From Letharia columbiana (taxonomy: Eukaryota > Ascomycota > Lecanoromycetes > Lecanorales > Parmeliaceae), in NCBI RefSeq assembly GCF_014066305.1, contig NW_023501121.1, positions 62,001-126,000 on the forward strand: 64,000 nt of DNA, given 5' to 3'. The notes under the pieces are model-generated. The model worked only from the letters and a program-made list of their open reading frames with translations, searched no databases and was not told where the DNA came from. The translations under genes were made by a program, and so were the position numbers. The first letter of the stretch is position 1, and every line of letters starts with the position of its first letter. Positions 33,220 to 41,674 of the stretch are shown piece by piece.

Positions 33220-33252
<33 letters not shown>

Positions 33253-33270
33253 AAAAATTAAGAAGAAACA

Positions 33271-33323
<53 letters not shown>

Positions 33324-33363
33324 AATAATATATTAAAAATATGTTGAGAGGCCCCCCCCCCAA

Positions 33364-33402
<39 letters not shown>

Positions 33403-33456
33403 AAACAACTAAACCCAACCACCCTCCCCCAAATAAAAAAAAAAAAAGAAAAGAAA
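32936..33456. other. Homopolymer-damaged sequence (likely assembly artefact)
   Basis: Runs of A up to several dozen bases with C blocks, directly downstream (on the minus strand) of an intact gag frame. Replaces the rest of gag. Not biological coding sequence as given. Confidence 0.8.
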
Positions 33457-33482
33457 ATTAATTATTTACTATAGCCATGGTT

Positions 33483-34193
33483 TTATTTGGTACCGAAGTC
33501 TTGAATGACTTGGTAAGGCGAGGGTAGTAGGTGTGGGGCTCGGTAATTTGGGCCGTAGGCTGGTGTTAGGGGGAGAATTGGAGCAGGATTCTCCGGTCGA
33601 TAAGGCGGTTGCGGGGGGAGAGGAACAGTGTTCTCCGGTCGATAAGGCTGCTGATAAGGCTGTTGCGGGGGGAGAGGAACAGTGTTCTCCGGTCGATAAG
33701 GCTGATGATAAGCCGGTTGCGGGGGGAGAGGAACAGTGTTCTCCGGTCGATAAGGCTGCTGCGGCTGAATTGTTTGCTGCTGAGGGGGGTAATATTGTTG
33801 CTGCTTTGGTGGAGGACGATCCTCGTCGTTCAGTGGCCATGGGATGTCTTCTTGGACTATATTGGCCAATGATTCGGACATTAAAACCCCTCGTCCTTTC
33901 TTAACATAGACTCCATTGGCTCGTAGGCAGTTTCGTAAGCCATATTGCTGTTCTTTGGAAAGGGCCTCAAAGTCCTCCTTAGCGAATAGTCGAAATTCCT
34001 CAGCAAAGATGTCGGAGAGGGACTCCCATTTGTTTTCATTGTAGTCTTGTATTCTCCAACGGACAAATTGTTCGATTCTCTCATCGGTATCTGTTGGTTC
34101 GACTCCCTTGTTTAGCATGTCCTTTAGTTGATGTAGAGTCATAGTGTCAGGCGGTGTCTCTGAAGAGTCAGGTTTCTTGTCCTTGGAGTCCAT
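33483..34193 (-). CDS. Copia Gag polyprotein, N-terminal part
   Basis: Open from ATG 34193, 253 bp inside the 5' LTR, to 33483 (236 codons). The N-terminal ~130 residues are a helical capsid-like part (TMTLHQLKDMLNKGVEPTDT, IEQFVRWRIQDYNENKWESL, EEFRLFAKEDFEALSKEQQY). Then a proline/glutamine region has four copies of a ~17-residue unit around PYRPENTVPLPPQ. Such Gag proteins form the virus-like particle. The frame ends at FGTK-stop just before the damaged tract, so the true 3' part (nucleocapsid) may be lost. The plus-strand frames here are shadows of the repeat. Confidence 0.7.
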   Translation of the reverse strand: MDSKDKKPDSSETPPDTMTLHQLKDMLNKGVEPTDTDERIEQFVRWRIQDYNENKWESLSDIFAEEFRLFAKEDFEALSKEQQYGLRNCLRANGVYVKKGRGVLMSESLANIVQEDIPWPLNDEDRPPPKQQQYYPPQQQTIQPQQPYRPENTVPLPPQPAYHQPYRPENTVPLPPQQPYQQPYRPENTVPLPPQPPYRPENPAPILPLTPAYGPNYRAPHLLPSPYQVIQDFGTK

Positions 34194-34445
34194 TTTGGGT
34201 GTGTGTTATGTGTTAATGTGGTGTGAAGCTTGGTGGTGTTTGGTGTTTTCCGGGTGTTTTCTCTGCTGGGTAGGAGTTGTAGGAATTGTAGAAATTGTAG
34301 TTCTATTCAATCGAATCGTCACAATGAGCGGAATCGATTGAGTAACATAGAACCGTGTGAAGCTATCGCGGCGATATCGAGGCGGACTTTCTTTAAGAGT
34401 ATGGCCTTGCTAATCTGTGTACTAGTATTGAAGTACACTGATCAG

Positions 34446-34616
34446 TGTTGGTAATACCTGGGTATGCAGTTACTGCTATAATGAGACTTATTACTAGATA
34501 TGATAGTCTTAATGATGTCTAAGGAAGAAGGATATCTATGTACAGAGAATGCCTTCATATACCCATGACTAGACCGAATGAGTACTAGTGGTAGCGAGTG
34601 TTGAGTCGTTCCAACA
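34446..34616 (-). repeat. 5' LTR of copia element
   Basis: 171 bp; four differences from 27002-27172, three of them transitions. Followed by TSD catag (34617-34621). After the LTR on the element strand comes ctgatcagtgtac; no clear primer-binding site was recognised there. Confidence 0.92.
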
Positions 34617-36156
34617 CATAGGCTATCTGCTTGAATGGTGGGTTGAATGTATCAGGGCTACGAAGACAGAGAACGAGACGAATAAGCTCCTCGATGCCCG
34701 CTTTCGGGCGATCCCTAGCCACACCAACCTGAGACGCATCGGGTCTCTAAGTAAGAAGACACAGTGGACAGGAGAGGACGGCCGGACCCTACAGAGGACG
34801 ATGATGGCCACCTTTGCACCGATCTTGGTTGAGTTGAATCCGGATGCGCTGCATGCAGGTCGCGCTATCCTTGACCTTGTTATACTGGCGAGATATCGTT
34901 CTCATGATGATGATACTATCCGATATCTACTCGCGGCCCTGGCCCGGATTGACCTGCTGAAAGAGGTTTTTCGAGCATACAGACCTCTGGACAAAACGAC
35001 GGGTAAAGGTCACTTTAACTTCCCAAAGTTTCATAGCATCAGTCACTTGCCCGAAATGATACAATCATTCGGCCCACCCGATGGATTGACCACTCAAACG
35101 GGGGAAAAGGCGCATGTTGAATTCTTCAAAAAGTATTACGGACTAACGAATAAGCATGATAACTATATTGAACAGATCATGCGTCACGATGTCGCACATC
35201 AGAAGATGATCACGATGCGTGATCTCGTCAAGTACCAAGATACAAAAGTGTTGCCACCTGCAATTGAGAGATCACAGGAGGAAGAGAAGAAGACCGAGGC
35301 GGGAACTCCTTTAGATCTTCATGCCTGGGGTTGGCAGGCGGACGACGAGGAGCGTGATATCATGAGGCAGATCTATCATTGTGATAGTCGTTATTGGCGA
35401 CCAGCAGGGGCCGTTGCTGAATGGTTGGAGTTGGACACTTTCCTCGAAGCTCTGGCCGCCTTTATTCGAACAGATCGAACGAAATCGAGGGAACATCATC
35501 TATCCAAGGGAGACAATAACATCGACACACGTGAGGCGGACTGTGGATGGGTACGTCGATATCCGGTCCGCATCCATTCCAATGTTCGATGTTGGAAGGC
35601 TCTCGGGGAGGATTCTCTGGACATAGCTCGCCTGTCCAAAGACGTCGTCGTCTGCAGACCCATCGGTCAACCCTTTCGAAAAAGGTGGCGCAGGGACTGC
35701 GCTTGGGTCCACGAATATGACCAGCAGACCTCCGATGCTGACGGGGTTCTTTCGGGGAAACTGGTGGGGGAAGTACTGGTCGTGGTGGAAGTGATGGACC
35801 TAGCCCGCAGAGATTTCAGACAAAGACCGACTCACCTGCAGGGTGTTTTCATGGAGATATTTAAGTATCGACACAATGGACAAGTTCAGGAATGTCATGG
35901 CATGGTGGAAGTAGAAAGGGCGCAGCCATCAACAGCGCGGAATCCAAGAACCCTCGGAAAACGACGATTCTATAGCCTCGCAAGCATCGAGAGAAGTGCA
36001 CATGTCGTGCCCGCGTCGGTGAAAGGCAAGGAATTTTATTACATCAACAGCTTTATCGACTTTGATCAATACAATAGTATCTACGATCCGGACTTCCTAA
36101 ACAAGAGCTACAGAGCAGCAAAGGAGATCAATACACGCTACACTACAAGACAATAG
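34617..36156 (+). pseudogene. Plavaka-type transposase, C-terminal part
   Basis: Continues the transposase of 25386-27001 after the copia insertion: with one copy of CATAG removed, MVKGLI joins GYLLEWWVECIR in frame. Conserved blocks are LLDARFRAIPSHTNLRRIGS, QWTGEDGRTLQRTMM, ARYRSHDDDTIRYL, HFNFPKFHSISHLPEM and TGEKAHVEFFKKYYGLTNK, the C-terminal half of the Plavaka core. After about residue 215 the sequence is less conserved, ending with a family-like tail KEFYYINSFIDFDQYNSIYD. The stop is at 36154-36156. The ATG at 34588 lies inside the LTR and is not the native start. Confidence 0.85.
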
Positions 36157-36233
36157 AGATGTCGAGGATCTGGATCTTAGGATGTCAGGAATGGGACTAA
36201 ATATGCAACGGGCAAAATCGGTCCCAGTCACCC

Positions 36234-36303
36234 TTCTCGACTCGGACACCTTTCTCGACCCGGACACCCTTCTCGACCCGGACACCCTTCTCGACTCGGA
36301 CAA
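36234..36303 (+). repeat. 18-bp tandem repeat (ctcgacccggacaccctt)
   Basis: About four imperfect 18-bp units between the transposase stop and the next gene. The rest of 36157-36533 is intergenic; near 36376 it has one copy of the caacacgggtttccagcc-type motif that is repeated in the next gene. Confidence 0.85.
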
Positions 36304-36533
36304 CTTTCGGACCATCTTCAGGGAGGCGAAACTTCCCTTTGAGAGGGGCCATCTCGGAGCACGTGACTTCTAGTTGACACCCACAAGGGTTTCCAGCCAA
36401 AAGTCCGTCACGAAGAAGACCCAGCTCAAGGTCCAGGGGGAGCAGACAGATGCTAATTTGCCCATGACCATTCATACTGGCCGGTTTCTACCTGCACATC
36501 ACATCTTTTGAACTCCCAATCATTCACTCCAAA

Positions 36534-37361
36534 ATGCCTTTAGATGATCCCGAGTTCATCGGTCGTTTCATCTCACTGATCAACGGTAGTAAGGGCATCG
36601 ATGAGTACAAAAAGTCTGAAGGTGCAAAGACCCCTCCTAATGTTACCGGCGCTGGCGAGGATCGCTCCCCTTCCTTAACATCACCAGAGGTCCACCCCAA
36701 GCAAAGCCCGCACGTTAGCGGCCTGAGAGCTTCTTACAATACGCCTAAAACAGTAGCATCAAGCCCACGTCTAGGAGCCGCCAACACTCATAACGAAGAC
36801 GTTGCCGAGGCTTTCGCCGCCTACGTGAACAGCGTGGAAACCCGTCCTTTGAGCGAGTCCATATGGGCTCCGGCAAACGTACGTCACCGATCCGGTGGAC
36901 CTTCGACCCTCGGTGGTGCTGCACATTCTAAAGTCCTCATCCCCGTCAAAGCCGTCGAACCCAATCCGGCAATCAATGAGACTTTCGATCGAATGTCATT
37001 CAGAGCAGCCGACGCCAATCAGAAAATGGGTGAGAAATTGATCGGCGACGGCCTCACACGATCTGTTTTCTCCAAGGCACCCTCAACAATGGTCAATTCC
37101 GGATCATCAATGCTCACTCAAGAATCTATCGTGACAGACAAGCTCCCGTTCGACCTCCAAACAGAGGGGGCAGAACCCCCTCACCTAAGCTCAACACAGA
37201 TTACCAGCCAAAAGCCCGTCACGAATCCAGTTGCGACTACCGCAGTCGAGGAAGATGACGAAACCCATAACACCACTCACCTAAAAGCAACACGGGTTTC
37301 GGGCCTGAAGTCCGTCATTAATCCATTTGTGACCCCAAAGCCCAGAACACCCCTCACCTGA
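36534..37361 (+). CDS. Hypothetical protein (275 aa) with C-terminal repeats
   Basis: Not recognised. A single exon from ATG 36534 (ccaaaATGCC, A at -3) to the stop at 37361. It starts with a short helical segment (DDPEFIGRFISLINGSKGID), then is serine/proline/threonine-rich and probably disordered, with one more ordered stretch (INETFDRMSFRAADANQKMG). The C-terminus is made of two units of a DNA repeat (LSSTQITSQKPVTNP, LKATRVSGLKSVINPFV). Further copies of this ~100-bp repeat lie outside the frame, before the gene (about 36376) and after its stop (about 37365), so the repeat is spreading independently of coding. It lies 378 bp after the transposase stop on the same strand and could be element cargo or a host gene. 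Confidence 0.5.
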   Translation: MPLDDPEFIGRFISLINGSKGIDEYKKSEGAKTPPNVTGAGEDRSPSLTSPEVHPKQSPHVSGLRASYNTPKTVASSPRLGAANTHNEDVAEAFAAYVNSVETRPLSESIWAPANVRHRSGGPSTLGGAAHSKVLIPVKAVEPNPAINETFDRMSFRAADANQKMGEKLIGDGLTRSVFSKAPSTMVNSGSSMLTQESIVTDKLPFDLQTEGAEPPHLSSTQITSQKPVTNPVATTAVEEDDETHNTTHLKATRVSGLKSVINPFVTPKPRTPLT

Positions 37362-37946
37362 CCTCAACACGGGCTTCCAACCTAAAGCCGGTCACGAATA
37401 AGACCCAGGTGAAGCCACGCACCTTTTACATCATGCTTCTACCACTCAGGTCACTTTGACATGCAACGACTTCGTTCACATCATCACCATTCTCCTAATC
37501 GACCTCAAGCGTCAAACTTCTGTTAATGAAAGTTGTACCATCATCACTTACGCACCTAGCGCATCGTCTTTGAGATATTGAGTCGAGACTTCCGACAACT
37601 AGGTCTGCTTTTGTTGCTCGACTTCTGAGGCCTCACGGTATTTGTCACTGAGCCTGCTTCGAATTGAGTATCAAAACATCAGAGCATCACTATACATGTA
37701 CGAAACATCAAAACCCCTTCACCTCATCTTATCACTTCTCCTTTCGGACTTGTCTACTTGCCATCTTTGCACTCGACGGTGAATCCTCACTATACATACA
37801 TATATATACACACACCCCGGGTACAACTGTACCCAAATCGGTCACGCCAGTTGGACATCAGATCTGGATCCCTCCCTGAAGGTTAGCCACTCTCGTCTAT
37901 CTGCCGCGTACCTCAACTCATTTGATGTTTAGCTTTCCGTACGAAC
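37362..37946. other. Intergenic, upstream of the BTB gene
   Basis: Holds one more repeat copy (37365-37430), a short tatatatacacacacac run near 37800 and no gene; promoter elements for the BTB gene are presumably here. Confidence 0.5.
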
Positions 37947-38890
37947 ATGCCACCACCCGCGCCTCCTCTAAGCCGACAAACCACAATGTCGGGAGGTGGT
38001 ATAGAACCAAGCCACCCAAAACCGAAGGGCCAGAAGAGGAAGACAATGGCTGCCACAGATTCCGAGAATTCGGAACCACGCAAGAAACGCATCAAGACTG
38101 AGACAGCTTCGATGATGGAACAGGAGATGCTTAGACCAACAGGCACAGCAGTGGAGTGAGTCCTTCCCCAATTGATCATTAAACCCAAAACCAATGAGGT
38201 TATAGCTCCATCTATGATGCCATCGTCACAGTCAAGGTTGGCGGATTGGCACAGAAAGTCGGGATACATCGAGGGCTTTTACGTCGGGCTTCGAGGTTTT
38301 TCCGGGAGCAGCTCACCGTCGATGCGACAATGGAAGATGGCGTCTCCGCTCAGGTAGTGTTCCTTCTTGAGGAAGACGTACATGTCTTTCGGAGATTCAA
38401 GGATTGGCTTTACTCTGGGAGGATCATCTCAGAAGCAGAGACCAACAAAGATTTGACATGGTCGGACCTTATCGCCATCTACGAGTTCGCCGAGCGAAGA
38501 GAGGTCCCACAATTACAGAACACGTGCGTGGACACCGTGATCAGAAAGAGAAGAGAGGGCGGGCTCTTCCCTGGTCAGGGAGACGTCAACACGCTTTGGA
38601 AAGCATCTGGCCAAGTATTCCGGCGCCGAAGACTGCTGTTGGACCAATTCGCGACTTCTTGCAACTTAAAGAACGCCATCGCCCACAACGGGGGCTATCA
38701 TCCAAAGTTCCCCCGAGTCGTTGACAGTCTATACGACAACACCAGAACCGAGGCACGTCATCCCAAAAACACGATGAACCAGAAGAAAGCCCCAACGCAA
38801 GCTGTTGTAGGGGGCATAAGACGGCGAGAGTCATTGACAGTCTATACGACAACACCAGAACCGAGGCACGTCATCCCAAAAACACGATGA
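37947..38890 (+). CDS. BTB/POZ domain protein (two exons, 297 aa)
   Basis: Exon 1 37947-38155, intron 38156-38205 (50 bp; donor gtgagt, acceptor gttatag), exon 2 38206-38890; the join gives ...TAVDSIYDAIVTVKVGG... in frame. The N-terminus (about 1-70) is proline-rich, then basic (KGQKRKTMAAT, PRKKRIKTE), NLS-like. Residues about 72-190 are a fungal BTB domain: DAIVTVKVGG, KVGIHRGLLRRASRFFREQL, VFLLEEDVHVFRRFKDWLY, IAIYEFAERREVPQLQNTCV. BTB domains mediate dimerisation and often link to cullin-3 ligases or chromatin factors; which applies here is unknown. The last ~60 codons run into a tandem DNA repeat (38715-38965), so the native C-terminus may be altered. It is the rightmost gene of the normal-GC island. 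Confidence 0.8.
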
Positions 38891-38965
38891 ACCAGAACCG
38901 AGGCACGTCATCCCAAAAACACGATGAACCAGAAGAAAGCCCCAACGCAAGATGTTGTGGGGGAG
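38715..38965 (+). repeat. ~115-bp tandem repeat at the 3' end of the BTB gene
   Basis: Two long copies and one partial: gttgacagtctatacgacaa / attgacagtctatacgacaa at 38720 and 38833, and gaggcacgtcatcccaaaaa three times (about 38751, 38864, 38901). It adds repeated residues (SLYDNTRTEARHPKNTMNQ) to the BTB protein. Confidence 0.85.
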
Positions 38966-39049
38966 ATCCATATATACCACCACTCGCCATACCCCCATGC
39001 ACATAATTGTCAAAAAACCAAAACTCCACACTTGAGGAAGCCGGTTCCA

Positions 39050-39074
39050 TTTTAAAAAAAAAAAAACCCCCCCA

Positions 39075-39130
<56 letters not shown>

Positions 39131-39313
39131 AAAAAAAAGCAAGGAAGGGGGAAAAAAAAAAAAAAAAAAAAAAAAAACCCCCAAAAAAAAAACAAAGACA
39201 AATTTACGGGGGGGGGGGGGGGGGGGGGGGGGGAAGGCCGCCGGCCCCCCTGCGGCAGGGGGGGGGGGAAAGAAAAATAAAAAAACCTGGGACCCACCCC
39301 ACAAAAAAAAAAG

Positions 39314-39353
<40 letters not shown>

Positions 39354-39432
39354 ACCAAAAAACACCAAAAAAAAAAAAAAAACCGGCCCCCACCCCCCCC
39401 ACAAACAAAAAAAACACCCCACCCCCCCCCCA

Positions 39433-39488
<56 letters not shown>

Positions 39489-39489
39489 A
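39050..39489. other. Homopolymer-damaged sequence (likely assembly artefact)
   Basis: Runs of A, C and G up to more than 40 bases; any gene or element edge that was here cannot be read. A second damaged tract is at 39640-39770. Confidence 0.8.
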
Positions 39490-39512
39490 ATACAATAACC
39501 AAAAAAAAAATC

Positions 39513-39632
39513 CGAACAGCATGTAGTGATTGCTGAACTGGCGGATGTTATTCGAACAGTATATAGTGATTGCTGAACCGGCGGATGTCATTCGAACAGT
39601 ATATAGTGATTGCTAAACCGGCGGATAGCATT
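39513..39632 (+). repeat. 40-bp tandem repeat, three units
   Basis: Units start cgaacagtatatagtgattg and end ccggcggatgtcatt. A fourth unit begins (ccaaca) but dissolves into A runs at 39638, keeping fragments such as aaaacccgcgga; a direct view of the sequence damage. Confidence 0.9.
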
Positions 39633-39941
39633 CCAACAAAAAAAAAAAATTCCAAAACCCGCGGACCGCGTGAAAAAAAAAAACCAAAATTTATAATTGG
39701 GAAGAAATGGGGAAAATTTTAAAAAAATTTTCAAACCCGGGGATTTTTTTTTTTACAACAAAACCCCCCCATCAGCAATTTCAAATTTTGCAGGAACTTT
39801 TCAGATTTGCAGATGTATATAGAGTAGAAGACAACAAATAGAGATACCGGGTTTAATTCGTTATCAGATACGCGTTTCTCTAATTCATGGCCGCTGGCAA
39901 CGATAAGTTCTAACTCGGAGCCGAGTTTCCCTGTCTCGCGG

Positions 39942-40105
39942 TTAGTGCTCGCAAACAGTGAGGCCATACAGAAACGACGCATGCACAAGTAGATATGTAG
40001 ATATGTGTTTGGGCATATCCAACACTGGGGCAGCTAAGAGCTTTTTGGACATCTGGACTGAGCAGATAGCCCGAAAAAGGCCCCCCAGCGCTAGAAAAAC
40101 TCCCA
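39942..40105 (-). repeat. B2 split repeat
   Basis: 164 bp, ttagtgctcgcaaacagtga ... ctagaaaaactccca; matches B1 (40385-40548). It is the 3' terminus of the element. Confidence 0.93.
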
Positions 40106-40163
40106 TGTCTGAGCGACATGCCCTGGAGTGAAATGAGGCTATATACAGGTGTGGGTGGGTGGG

Positions 40164-40384
40164 AGAAAAATGATATGGCTCTGACAGAGACGAAATCGAA
40201 TGAAGAGCCGTTGACAGGTGCAAAACAGGTGGCTATATAGCTCGTACTGGACACCTGTCCCCAACCCCTTGCCGGGGTACCAACAGGGGTACCAACAAGG
40301 GTACCAACACGAACGGCTGATCAAACAGCCACCAACGCTATGGCCTCATAATGGACCCACTAACCCACAGTCCCACTGTTGCGA
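40164..40384 (-). repeat. A2 split repeat
   Basis: 221 bp copy of A1 (44483-44703), beginning agaaaaatgatatggctctg; joined directly to B1 at 40384/40385. Contains three ggggtaccaacag-type units. Confidence 0.93.
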
Positions 40385-40548
40385 TTAGTGCTCGCAAACA
40401 GTGAGGCCATACAGAAACGACGCATGCACAAGTAGATATGTAGATATGTGTTTGGGCATATCCAACACTGGGGCAGCTAAGAGCTTTTTGGACATCTGGA
40501 CTGAGCAGATAGCCCGAAAAAGGCCCCCCAGCGCTAGAAAAACTCCCA
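40385..40548 (-). repeat. B1 split repeat
   Basis: 164 bp, directly after the YR ORF and directly adjoining A2, so the B1/A2 joint can template the circular joint during replication. Confidence 0.92.
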
Positions 40549-40634
40549 AACCCAAGACGTCGTCCAAGAGGGTGAAGGTCTCGAGGAGGACTCCTGACGG
40601 TACCTACCGCAGCAAGCAGTAGGGACCGACAGCA

Positions 40635-41674
40635 CTAGCGCGGACGGGCTGGAAGGTGCTGGTGCCGTAGTGATGCTCTGAGTATGTGGGCTGGATGAGT
40701 GACGATGTACAGGCGGTAGGAATCTGACTTCCAACGGCCTAGCAATTGGATCTCGTCATTGCTAAGGCCGGCGTCACGTGCTGATGTTGCAGCCCCCTGC
40801 GGAAGGAATGGCCTGAATAATGGCCCTCAACACCAAGTGACGTCAGCACCTCGCGGAGGTTGCTGGTGACGGCGTTCCTAGTGAAGGAGGAGCCCCTCAG
40901 CTGGAACAGCGGCGCATCAGGTGGGGCCTCCCACCTGAAGAGGTGACGTAAGGCTTTGACTGCGCATGCGTCATCGCCTGATGCGGCCACCGTGAGTGTA
41001 ATCCCACGGCGAAATGGGTCCGTTTTGGATGCTGGAAGCGTAAGTTCCAGGTGATCATCGAATAGCCTCACCGAGCGACGTGTGAGGAACCATTCGCCGA
41101 AGTCCTCCTGTTGAAGGTCTCGCTTGCTGTAAGTAAACTCACCTACGCGTAGGAATGCCGCGAAGGCGAGGCAAAAGGAGGCATACAGAGTCGCCCCGGC
41201 ATGGGTTGACTTATCGAAATGAGGAAGGATTTGAAGCAATAGGTCCTTGGTGATTGGACGCCTTTCCTTCGTGTCAGCTTCGCCACGAAGACGTCGACTA
41301 CCTGCAATGATGCGTTGTAACTGAGGGTGATGAAATACTGAGAGATCATCGAACCCCATGTCCACATGGGCTGACCTGAGGCCGGTAAGGTATGCCTTCA
41401 TAGACTTCGACTTGACGCGGCGAGTGCTCAGGTCAGCAATCCAGCCCGTGAGGGCATTCATAGTTGCTGGGAAGGGAGGTTGGATCCCTGTAAGTGCGCA
41501 ATAGGTCGTGTAGGATCTTACTGGAGTCGCATATGTCTTCCTGGTTTTGGTAGCAAGCCCCCACCAGAGAAGTCGTGCGGCCTCTCGGGGTAGTGCGGTC
41601 TGATTGTACCAATATTCTGGTGGGTCCCGCCCTATTTCAGCGGAGACATGAGACCTTTCAGCTGTGGATATGCG
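40635..41674 (-). CDS. Tyrosine recombinase (YR) of the Ngaro-type element, one frameshift
   Basis: The frame is open from 41674, overlapping the last 43 bases of the RT ORF. The first ATG is at 41461, but typical YR N-terminal core sequence (EYWYNQTALPREAARLLWWG, TKTRKTYATPVRSY) lies before it, so expression by frameshifting from RT is likely. Numbering from the ATG, the box I Arg is R105 (AAFLRVGEFTY) and box II is H218-x-x-R221 (GHSFRRG). Just after RRG a run of five G (plus strand 40793-40797) shifts the frame; in the next frame the domain continues GAATSARDAGLSNDEIQLL, GRWKSDSYRLYIVTHP, including the nucleophile Tyr context, to a stop at 40635. The truncated relative at 47560 reads the same place without the shift (FRRGAPISARDAG). 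The protein would recombine circular cDNA into the genome. Confidence 0.88.

Larger units (their letters stand above)
27002..34616 (-). mobile_element. Ty1/copia LTR retrotransposon inserted in the Plavaka gene (TSD CATAG)
   Basis: Two 171-bp LTRs (27002-27172, 34446-34616) differ at four positions. Target duplication catag lies at 26997-27001 and 34617-34621. Read on the minus strand the order is gag (33483-34193), gag end/protease (30240-30705), integrase (28950-29745), reverse transcriptase and RNase H (27300-28835): the copia order. The element carries its own insertion (30826-32873) and is interrupted by homopolymer-damaged sequence. Pol also has stops, so it is not functional as given. 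A RIP-mutated LTR of the same family is at 5146-5314. Confidence 0.93.

Noticed and set aside
33533..33904. Plus-strand frames with repeated GEEQCSPVDKA
   Set aside because: Shadow of the proline-rich repeat of copia gag on the minus strand.
25386..36156. Copia element as a very large intron of the Plavaka gene
   Set aside because: LTRs, 5-bp TSD and copia genes on the opposite strand show an insertion; splice sites at the borders are absent.
40635..41674. Starship captain (DUF3435-type tyrosine recombinase)
   Set aside because: The recombinase sits between RT-RNase H and split direct repeats, as in Ngaro; there is no large cargo arrangement behind it.
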